From the NCBI GenBank assembly GCA_902779125.1, contig CACZAC010000008.1:1-64000 (forward strand): DNA of 64,000 bases. Reading direction: 5' to 3'. Each line of letters starts with the position of its first letter. The stretch's first letter is position 1. This document shows positions 26,932 through 34,755 of this stretch, piece after piece. Both the position numbers and the translations under genes were made by a program. This DNA is from an uncultured Bacteroidales bacterium. GTDB lineage: Bacteria > Bacteroidota > Bacteroidia > Bacteroidales > Muribaculaceae. The notes below the pieces were generated by a model. That model did no database searches. It was given only the letters and a program-made list of their open reading frames with translations, and was not told the DNA's origin.

Positions 26932-29355
26932 TTACTTAGCATTCATCAGAGCATCAACAAGCAGTGTAGCATCCTCGATATCAATCAAACCATCGCCGTT
27001 CAAATCGGCAGCCACAAGGTCAAGCGTTTCAGTATTGCCTGACATCAGACTATCGAGAAGGGCTGTCACGTCGTTGATGTCCACAACATTATCCTTGTTC
27101 ACATCACCGGGGATGCTCTCGCCCTGCAGGAGGACAACTTCACGAGTGTTACTCCAAACGCTCCTGGTGCCATTCACATAGAATGCCATCACACGATAGA
27201 GATAAGAAGTGCCAGGAGTCAAACCAGTTACAGTATAGAACTTGTCGGGGGTAATGCCCTCAATCAAGTTGTAGTAACCACCGTCGGCATTGAAACTTCC
27301 TCTCTGGATGAAGGGCTCAAGGTCGATAATCTCACCACCATAAATCTGGATGCTCTGAATCTCGGGATAGTAACCACAAGTGAATTTAACTGCACTAGCA
27401 TTACCTGCGTCAAGCACAACCAGATAAGTATCTACCTCCTTAGCCAGAACAATCTTCTTGGAGTCGATATCGGTAGAAACAGTCAGTTCGGTATTGGTAC
27501 CCTTGGTGTAGGACTTAGCCTTGATAATAACGCTCACCTTATTGTATCCTATCAAATCACAGTTGGCCGTAATGACAGAATTGCGGGAAGCAGAGATGAA
27601 TCCACCGTCAAGATAGAACTTTGTACCTGAGAAGGTCCAGCCGTCAGGCAGATAGTTAGTAGCGTCCGAAGCGTGGTTGGTGTCCTCTTGAGGAACATTG
27701 CTCCAGTCGGCCTCGACAATGAGATGCACATCGGGTTTTTCCTTCACTTCAAGCGAGTAGCTGACAACATTCTCGGCCGGGGTGGCGTCGGTCCAGTCGG
27801 CACGGAACGAAGTTGCAGTAACCGATGACTGGTCAACAACATCCATCATAGGTCGATACAACTCATAGACCGAAACGCCGCTCAACGAGATTTCAAAATC
27901 TTCATAGCCAGGCGTGCTGACAATAATTTTGCCAGTATAATTGCCTTCCTTAGTAGGAGAGTAGGTTACATGAACGGTTTCGCTAACCTTGGCATCGGCA
28001 TCGGGAGTGATTGTTTCCTTATCAATGCCGAACACACCGTTCTCATCGACGAGCGTCAAGGTCACATCACCTTCAAGATTGCGACCAGTGAGGGTGAATC
28101 TTGAGCTGACGGTATTATTCTTGAAGCATTCCATCGACAGTTCATGGACGTCAGACCTGAGCCTCGGAGAATTGATGGGAGGCTGGATACCGATAACCAT
28201 CTGCTGGTACTGGTTGAATACAGAGCCACCGCCGTTGAATGCGTTAAGGGCATAATAGTTATTTGATTCGCCACTCCAACCAAAGTTGATGTGATACTTG
28301 TTGGAAGAAGCATCATAGCCATCGACGTTAAAAGCATGGCCACCGCCAAAGTAACCGCCAGCGATAGCACAGAACACGATGGGACGGCTCTCGGCAAGTT
28401 CTTCTTGAATCAAAGCAGCCCACTCGGCATCAGAGTACAGAGTGGTACCACCAGAGTAGGCACTGGTCTTCTTGACAACGCGCACTGACTCCTCGTCATA
28501 ACCAAAGAACTTGAAAGCATCAGCAATCAGACTCACACTGTCGGCATCAACGCCGCTACCACCTGCTGCAGAGGTACCATAAGCCATGTGTTCGGCCTGA
28601 CCGATATAACGCATCAGTGTTGCAACCGCATTAGCCTCGGCTGTAGTGTAGTTACCACTATAGGAATCCTTCATATTGTCCCAGTCAAAATAGACAGGAG
28701 GAAGTGCCGGCACATTGACATAAGTGGCACCACCCCAATAAGAAGTACTCAACTCACAACGATATGCAGGCACCTCGGGAGTCTCGAAATCGGGATATTT
28801 CCAATAGTAGAACACCATTGCAGCCGATGTTGCGGGGCAACCCGTCAAGCACTGCTGGTTGTTGATTTTGCACATATTCCAATAGGGGGCTTCCTGATCC
28901 CAGAGAGCCGTCAACAGGGGGGGCACACTGGCAATCCTGAGTGAGGGAGCCATCATAGAGGGCGTCTCGACCTGCATACCCTCATGAGCCTGCAGGTACT
29001 CGATTTGCACCTTATAAGTTTCCAGCCAAGCCTTCATGTTGCAAGGAATCGTATTGATGTCCAACGGGCGGTCACCATAACCGAGGATTTCCTCGGCACG
29101 GTCATCACCAGAGACAATCACATAACCGTTTTCGGAATTGAAAATGTAATAAACGGCACGATCAAGCATCTTGGAATTCATTTCGGCATGCGATAACTTC
29201 ATTTCTCCTGAAATGGGAGACCTCAAGCGACCATCATACTTCTGCTCTTGAATAAATTTTTGGGCTTTGGCTTTTGCTGTTCTCACATCAACAGGAGAAG
29301 CCGACAATTGAATCGCCGCAATCAATAGTGCAGCCAACAGAAAGAATCTTCTCAT
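26932..29355 (-). CDS. Secreted C10-family (streptopain-like) cysteine protease A with dockerin-like tail
   Basis: 807 residues. Signal peptide (MRRFFLLAALLIAAIQLSA); propeptide (about 20-140, with YVIVSGDDRAEEILGYG); catalytic domain with Cys173 (CLTGCPATS) and His340 (GGGHAFNVDGYD). The motif after it reads HINFGWSG, with Phe where streptopain has Trp after the active-site Asn. Then come an Ig-like domain (about 395-495) and an Fn3 domain split by a jelly-roll-like insert (starting RADWTD, ending TGLTPGTSYLYRV). The last 60 residues hold two EF-hand loops (DVNKDNVVDIND and DLNGDGLIDIED). Such proteases are made as zymogens and act outside the cell. Single-gene unit with its own promoter and terminator. 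Host or dietary targets cannot be read from the sequence. Confidence 0.9.
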   Translation of the reverse strand: MRRFFLLAALLIAAIQLSASPVDVRTAKAKAQKFIQEQKYDGRLRSPISGEMKLSHAEMNSKMLDRAVYYIFNSENGYVIVSGDDRAEEILGYGDRPLDINTIPCNMKAWLETYKVQIEYLQAHEGMQVETPSMMAPSLRIASVPPLLTALWDQEAPYWNMCKINNQQCLTGCPATSAAMVFYYWKYPDFETPEVPAYRCELSTSYWGGATYVNVPALPPVYFDWDNMKDSYSGNYTTAEANAVATLMRYIGQAEHMAYGTSAAGGSGVDADSVSLIADAFKFFGYDEESVRVVKKTSAYSGGTTLYSDAEWAALIQEELAESRPIVFCAIAGGYFGGGHAFNVDGYDASSNKYHINFGWSGESNNYYALNAFNGGGSVFNQYQQMVIGIQPPINSPRLRSDVHELSMECFKNNTVSSRFTLTGRNLEGDVTLTLVDENGVFGIDKETITPDADAKVSETVHVTYSPTKEGNYTGKIIVSTPGYEDFEISLSGVSVYELYRPMMDVVDQSSVTATSFRADWTDATPAENVVSYSLEVKEKPDVHLIVEADWSNVPQEDTNHASDATNYLPDGWTFSGTKFYLDGGFISASRNSVITANCDLIGYNKVSVIIKAKSYTKGTNTELTVSTDIDSKKIVLAKEVDTYLVVLDAGNASAVKFTCGYYPEIQSIQIYGGEIIDLEPFIQRGSFNADGGYYNLIEGITPDKFYTVTGLTPGTSYLYRVMAFYVNGTRSVWSNTREVVLLQGESIPGDVNKDNVVDINDVTALLDSLMSGNTETLDLVAADLNGDGLIDIEDATLLVDALMNAK

Positions 29356-29465
29356 AAATAATGGTTTTTTAAATTATTGGTTATTAATATTTTAAGATCT
29401 TGCTTCTTTAATCAATTGATGATAGTTCATGACATTGCAACGCGCAACAGTACTTTAAACTTTCG

Positions 29466-29496
29466 CAAAAGTATATTAAAAACAACAAAACAGCAA
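29466..29496 (-). promoter_or_regulatory. Promoter of C10 protease A
   Basis: On the minus strand TTG (29494-29496), 20 nt, TACTTTTG (29466-29473). It predicts a leader of about 100 nt before the ATG at 29355, longer than for most genes in the window. Confidence 0.65.
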
Positions 29497-29569
29497 CAAT
29501 TTTAACCTATTTTATTAGAAATAAAAACCAAAAATCACTTCCCTATGGTTATTGGTAATAAAAATACAG

Positions 29570-29615
29570 AAAAATGGCAGGGCTGATGAGAAATAAATCT
29601 TCACCAACCCTGCCA
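29570..29615 (-). terminator. Intrinsic terminator of C10 protease B
   Basis: TGGCAGGG and CCCTGCCA pair, and the stem continues inward through TTGGTGA/TCATCAG with wobbles. On the minus strand it is followed by TTTTT. Confidence 0.82.
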
Positions 29616-29700
29616 TAAATGATAGGGTATTTATCTCGAGTGGGAACGGATTGACCTAATTGGCCGCTTTCATGTTGCCAATCCAGTCATTACCACCTTA

Positions 29701-32094
29701 TTAATCCTTCAGCATCAAGTCGATAAGGAGCGTAACATCGGCAATCGTCACGTCATTGTCACCATCGATATCGGCACAATCGGTGCAGATGCCGTTATTG
29801 CTACCCAACAGATAATCGATGAGCATCGTCACGTCGCCGATAGACAAGCCACCGTCATGGTCCACGTCACCCGGGATATGGGAAATGGCGTTGTCAAACA
29901 AAGTCACACTACGGCTCTTGCTCCAAGCGCTGCTGGTGCCATCGATATAATAGGCTTTCACCCTATAGTAGAACATGCCGCCAGGCATGAGGTCTGTTAC
30001 GGTATAATGCTTGTCGGTGAGTCCAGTGATGTATCGTGAATTGGCGTCACCCTCCTCTTGCACACCACGCAAAGTGGGTTCATCGAGTTCACCAGCATAT
30101 ACCTTGATGCTTTGGAACATGGGGAAACCACTCTTGCCCGAAATGACTACCTGTTCCAATTCATTGCAATTAAGTACAGCCACATACTGGGTCATCGGAG
30201 CACCGCCAGAAGCAGAGAACAGGATACTATCGATGCTGGTCTTCACTATAAACTTAGAACTGCTGTAGCTCATTGTCGACTTGGCATTCACCACGATAGT
30301 CATCTTTTCATAGCCAGCGATGTCATAGGTAGGTGTGATAAACGAACTCTTGTTGTTAATCGATACGCCGCCATTCTCACGCCAGAGACCAGTACCGACA
30401 AAAGCCCACTCATCAGGCAGGAGTTCGTAAGCAAAATTGGCGTAATTATCCGAATCCTCGGTAATATCGCTCCAGTCGGTTTCTCCGACAAGAGCTACTC
30501 CTGGCGTAGTGTTTACCTCAAGGTCATAGCTGGTAACATATTTTTCAAGAGTCTGGTCCGTCCAATCGGCACGGAACTGTGTCAAGCCAATATAGTCCTC
30601 GGAAGGAGGCAGCACGACAGGCCTGAAGGTTTCAAGAGATGCTTCACCCTTGATTGTGATGGTCACATTCTCGGCATCGGTACTGCTAAGCGTCATGGTG
30701 GCACTGTGACTGCCAGATGCCAGCGGGGCATAGTTTACCGTAACAAGTTTGCCAGAATCGGCGTCCTCGACACTAATCCTGCTCTCATCGACCGAGAAGA
30801 CTCCATTCTCGTCCTCAACGGTAATCGTGATGTCATCCACCAATTCTTTTCCTGTTACCAGGATTGTCGCGGTTGACGCCTGATCCACATAGGATTTCAT
30901 GTTCAGGTGGTAGGCGTTGACCCTGATGGTAGGTTGGACAATAGGAGGTTGAATGCCGATAATCATCTGCTGCTCAATGTTAAAGGAGTAATCCTTGTAA
31001 GAGAAAGCATTCAACGCATAATCGCCATTGCCGATGCCACTCCAACCCCAATTAACGTGATAGGTGTTGTCCTCGGCGTTATAACCGTCGACGTTAAAGG
31101 CATGACCACTCCAGCCGCGTTGATTATTGTAATCATAGGCACAGTAAACCACGGGGCGCCCCTCATAAAGCTCCTGCTGGAGTTTTGATGCCCACACCTC
31201 GTCGGTGAAATAGGTCTCAATCTCATTGCCAAAGTTATCGGCCATAGACTTGGTCAACAGCCTGGCCTCCTCATCGTAGCCAAAGAACTTGACAGCCCTC
31301 AGAATGTCAGAACCTTGAGCACCACTGCCATCGATGCCATAAGACATGTGTTCCACTTGCCCTACATAGCGCATCAGCCATGCCACGGCATCGGCTTGTG
31401 CCTCGGTGTACTCGACGCCCTCATACACGTCAAGCATGTTATCCCAATCAAAGGTGATGGACGGCAACGACGGCAATCGGTCACCGTTACTCAGGTTTAC
31501 GTAGCTCTCTATTTCAGGTGTGGGGTCCTTAGGATACTTCCAGTAGTAGAACACCATCGACAACGAGGTTGCAGGGCAACCCGTATAGCAACGCTCACCA
31601 CCATAAACAGGGCAGTAGTTCCAATAGGGTTCCGCCTGGTCCCATTCGGCCGAGAGCAACGGCTGAATGGTCTGCATCGTTTCCCCAGTCCGTATCATGG
31701 GTTTCTCAACTTCCAGCGAGGGATTGGCATGAAGAAACTCAATCTGGCGTTTATAGGTACTCAACCAGTAACGCATATTGTCCGGCATGCGAGTCATGTC
31801 CAGGGGACGGTTGCCGTGGGCAAGAATCTCTTGGGCACGGTCGTCACCAGCAACAATGACAAAGCCATAATCGGAATTGAAGATGTAATAGTCCGCCAGA
31901 CCAGGACGGTAATTACTCACCTCGGTATAGAGCAATTTGACGTTACTAGCGGAGGCGCCATTGATGCGCGGCACGGAGTTCACACTTTGAAGATAACGCT
32001 GAGCGTTAGCTTGAGCTGCCATAAGGTCAACGGAAGCAGCCCAGCCTTGAGCCACAGTCAACATCAAGGCTACTAAAAAGAAGATTTTTTTCAT
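29701..32094 (-). CDS. Secreted C10-family cysteine protease B with dockerin-like tail
   Basis: 797 residues, same architecture as copy A. Signal peptide MKKIFFLVALMLTVAQGWAA, propeptide (FVIVAGDDRAQEILAHG), Cys173 in CYTGCPATS, His331 in WSGHAFNVDGYN, and the streptopain-like HVNWGWSG with the Trp kept. An Ig-like domain follows (about 390-490), then the split Fn3 (RADWTDQ ... TDLMPGGMFYYRVKA), then EF-hand loops DVDHDGGLSIGD and DIDGDNDVTIAD. Extracellular protease activity is expected. It has its own promoter and terminator, so it can be expressed separately from its neighbours. Confidence 0.9.
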   Translation of the reverse strand: MKKIFFLVALMLTVAQGWAASVDLMAAQANAQRYLQSVNSVPRINGASASNVKLLYTEVSNYRPGLADYYIFNSDYGFVIVAGDDRAQEILAHGNRPLDMTRMPDNMRYWLSTYKRQIEFLHANPSLEVEKPMIRTGETMQTIQPLLSAEWDQAEPYWNYCPVYGGERCYTGCPATSLSMVFYYWKYPKDPTPEIESYVNLSNGDRLPSLPSITFDWDNMLDVYEGVEYTEAQADAVAWLMRYVGQVEHMSYGIDGSGAQGSDILRAVKFFGYDEEARLLTKSMADNFGNEIETYFTDEVWASKLQQELYEGRPVVYCAYDYNNQRGWSGHAFNVDGYNAEDNTYHVNWGWSGIGNGDYALNAFSYKDYSFNIEQQMIIGIQPPIVQPTIRVNAYHLNMKSYVDQASTATILVTGKELVDDITITVEDENGVFSVDESRISVEDADSGKLVTVNYAPLASGSHSATMTLSSTDAENVTITIKGEASLETFRPVVLPPSEDYIGLTQFRADWTDQTLEKYVTSYDLEVNTTPGVALVGETDWSDITEDSDNYANFAYELLPDEWAFVGTGLWRENGGVSINNKSSFITPTYDIAGYEKMTIVVNAKSTMSYSSSKFIVKTSIDSILFSASGGAPMTQYVAVLNCNELEQVVISGKSGFPMFQSIKVYAGELDEPTLRGVQEEGDANSRYITGLTDKHYTVTDLMPGGMFYYRVKAYYIDGTSSAWSKSRSVTLFDNAISHIPGDVDHDGGLSIGDVTMLIDYLLGSNNGICTDCADIDGDNDVTIADVTLLIDLMLKD

Positions 32095-32133
32095 TCTGAA
32101 TGTTATGTTAATGGATAATTCTGTTTATTTCCA

Positions 32134-32163
32134 CAAAATTAGTACTATTTCTTGAATAGACAA
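32134..32163 (-). promoter_or_regulatory. Promoter of C10 protease B
   Basis: On the minus strand TTG (32161-32163), exactly 19 nt, TAATTTTG (32134-32141). Leader of about 30 nt. Confidence 0.75.
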
Positions 32164-32255
32164 GCATGCTATACCAAATACCATCTGCAGTCTTCCGCAT
32201 TCAGTTTCTTTGATATCAGGACGCTGTCCCTAAACTGTAAACTGCAAGCATAAAA

Positions 32256-32289
32256 CAAGGCTCAAGAGCCGGGAAGCACTTGAGCCTTG
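32256..32289 (-). terminator. Intrinsic terminator of the C10 protease D-C unit
   Basis: Stem CAAGGCTCAAG/CTTGAGCCTTG (11 bp) with a short loop; the minus-strand side continues TTTTATGC. It lies 22 bp past the stop codon of copy C. Confidence 0.82.
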
Positions 32290-32310
32290 AAAACTTTCAG
32301 GAATTATTCT

Positions 32311-34704
32311 TTAATCATTTGATGACAAAATCAAGTCGATAAGCGCTGCAACATCGGCAATACCGATTGCATTATCACCAGTGACATCAGCATTAGCTTC
32401 ATTGATGTCACCACCGCCCAACAGGTAGTCAATCAAGGTGGTCACGTCAACAATGCCAACTACGCCATCATCGTTCACGTCACCCATAACAGCAGAGCCG
32501 CCAACGAGGGTTACCTCCTCGGTGTTGCTCCAAGCGCTCTCGGTGCCGTCGGTGTACAGGGCCTTCACCTTGTAGGTATAGGTGCTGTTCTCGTTCAGAC
32601 CAGTCACGGTGTAGAACTTGTCGGTGATACCTGTAATTACTTTATGTGCAGCATCGCCCGTCTCAACAACTCCACGAGTCTCGGGAGCGCTCACCTCGCC
32701 AGCATAAACGGTCAGGTCAAGCAGACCAGCATAACTGGAATAGGCCGAGAAGGTCACATAATCGGTCTGTTCACAATCAAGAACAATCACATACTGGGTA
32801 AAGTTTCTAGACAAGATGATAGTCTCAATTCCCTTGCTGGTAGCTACAGATGCCGATGCGTCACCATATAATCCCTTGGCGGTAAGCACTACGGTCACCT
32901 TGTCACAACCAGTAAATTCAGGAGTGGTAATGCTGGCGTTCTGGAGAGAGATGAAGTGATTCTCGGCCCACAAATTATCACCAGTGAACGACCAGCCTTC
33001 GGGAATCAGTCCTGAAGTTTCCCAAGTTGAAGCCTGATTCTGGAACACCTCAGTCGTATTGCTCCAGTCACCACTGGCCAGATAATTGTAAACGGGCTTC
33101 TCATTCACCTCCAGGGTATAGCTTACAACATTCTGGGCAACGGTCTGGTCGGTCCAGTCGGCACGGAACGAGGTAGCGGTAATCTTGCTCTCATTGGCAG
33201 GTTGCATCACGGGGTCATAAACCACGAGAGGCGCAGCCGTGGCAGTACCGTTCAGGGTAACAGTTACATCGGGAGCGTCCTGGCTGCTCAGGATGATGGT
33301 GGCAGTGTGGGTGCCAACAGCCTCGGGAGCATAGGTCACGGTGACGGTCTCGTTCATGACAGTGGCATGAGCGATTGTGTTCACGTCAATGCTGAAAGCG
33401 CCATCGGCATCACTCAAGGCCAAGGTAATGTCACCCGTCAAGTGTGAACCAGTAACATTGAACGTTGCTGTAGTTGTCTCACCAGCGTAGCACTCAACGT
33501 TAAGCACATCGGTTGAAGTGTAAATACGGGGATCGGTCGTGAGGGTGGGATCCTGCACATCGGCAAACAGGATGGGATAGAAGTCATAAACCGTCATGCC
33601 ATTGTCAAGGGTGAAGCCGTTGAGCGCATAGTAAGTGTTCTTCTCGGCGCTCATACCGAAATTCACGTGATACATATCGTTGTCGGCATCATAGCCATCC
33701 ACATTGAAGGCATGGCCACCGATGCCGGTAGAGTCGCTCGACATGTCAAAGGCACAATAGATCAGGGGACGGCCAGCAATCAGCTCAGACTGAATCAATT
33801 CACCCCACTCTTCGTCGGTATAATTAACCTCATCGGTCTGGAAATCAATCTTCTCGATGACGTGGGCATCACGATAACCAAAGATGCGGAGAGCCTGCAT
33901 AATCTCTTCACGCTCTGCACCACTGCGATCCAGACCATAGTCCATCGTCTCGGCCTGACCCACATAGCGCATGAACCAGGAGATGGCATCAATATCCGTA
34001 TCAGGAATCTGGTCGATACCGCTTGAGCTACTGGGGTAAGAATCACGCATGTGCTCCCAGTCGAAAGTGTATTCGGGCAGGGGGTCAATCACATAACCTG
34101 AAGTCGGGCAGGTGTAACCGTCCAGGGCAGGCGATGTCGTGGGATATTCCCAGTATCTCATCACCTGAGCCAGGGCTACAGCCGAGCAACCCACCTTGCA
34201 ATAGGGATCCTGACCAGTACCCTTCTTGGGGGTCTTCATGTTGTAAGGCTTGCCCTGGTTCCAAGCGGTAGTCAACAGCGGACCCACCGATATGCCACCA
34301 CGGTAAATACCCTTCTGCACCTTCAATCCAGGATGTGCCTGGAGGTACTCCATCTGCTTCTTGTACATATTCAAGAAAAGCTGCATGCCCTCGGGCATGT
34401 CATTGAGGCTCTCCAACTGGCCGTCGCCATAGGCGAGGATTTCACGGGCACGGTCGTCACCAGCCACGATCACATAACCACAATCGGTGTTGACGATGTA
34501 GTAAGCAGCCTGAGAGGCATTGCTTGAGGTCTTCACCTCCTGGGTCCACTTAACAGTGGGCGCCGAGGTCATGAAGCGTCCCTTGGCAGTTTGGCTCATC
34601 AGGAAGCGCTGGGCACTCTGCTGAGCAGTTGCCAGGTCAACATTGGCTGCGGTAAGTTGCAACGATGCAACCACCAGTGCAGCAAGTAACAAAATCTTCT
34701 TCAT
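32311..34704 (-). CDS. Secreted C10-family cysteine protease C with dockerin-like tail
   Basis: 797 residues. Signal peptide MKKILLLAALVVASLQLTA, propeptide (YVIVAGDDRAREILAYG), Cys173 in CKVGCSAVALAQ, the classic streptopain-type context, and His331 in GGHAFNVDGYD. The next motif is HVNFGMSA, so both Trp positions of the usual NWGW are replaced (Phe, Met). Activity or specificity may therefore differ. An Ig-like domain, the split Fn3 and EF-hand loops DVNDDGVVGIVD and DVTGDNAIGIAD follow; the last loop has Thr in place of the usual Asn at position 3. It begins only 51 bp after copy D with no terminator between, so the two are probably co-transcribed. Confidence 0.9.
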   Translation of the reverse strand: MKKILLLAALVVASLQLTAANVDLATAQQSAQRFLMSQTAKGRFMTSAPTVKWTQEVKTSSNASQAAYYIVNTDCGYVIVAGDDRAREILAYGDGQLESLNDMPEGMQLFLNMYKKQMEYLQAHPGLKVQKGIYRGGISVGPLLTTAWNQGKPYNMKTPKKGTGQDPYCKVGCSAVALAQVMRYWEYPTTSPALDGYTCPTSGYVIDPLPEYTFDWEHMRDSYPSSSSGIDQIPDTDIDAISWFMRYVGQAETMDYGLDRSGAEREEIMQALRIFGYRDAHVIEKIDFQTDEVNYTDEEWGELIQSELIAGRPLIYCAFDMSSDSTGIGGHAFNVDGYDADNDMYHVNFGMSAEKNTYYALNGFTLDNGMTVYDFYPILFADVQDPTLTTDPRIYTSTDVLNVECYAGETTTATFNVTGSHLTGDITLALSDADGAFSIDVNTIAHATVMNETVTVTYAPEAVGTHTATIILSSQDAPDVTVTLNGTATAAPLVVYDPVMQPANESKITATSFRADWTDQTVAQNVVSYTLEVNEKPVYNYLASGDWSNTTEVFQNQASTWETSGLIPEGWSFTGDNLWAENHFISLQNASITTPEFTGCDKVTVVLTAKGLYGDASASVATSKGIETIILSRNFTQYVIVLDCEQTDYVTFSAYSSYAGLLDLTVYAGEVSAPETRGVVETGDAAHKVITGITDKFYTVTGLNENSTYTYKVKALYTDGTESAWSNTEEVTLVGGSAVMGDVNDDGVVGIVDVTTLIDYLLGGGDINEANADVTGDNAIGIADVAALIDLILSSND

Positions 34705-34755
34705 GTAAAAAAAATATTAAAGGTTAATATAAAATGATTAGTTCAGTCACATTCC

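Larger units (their letters stand above)
29356..29700. other. Spacer between C10 proteases A and B
   Basis: 345 bases with no gene. It holds the promoter of copy A (29466-29496) and the terminator of copy B (29570-29615); the remainder is AT-rich leader. Confidence 0.7.
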
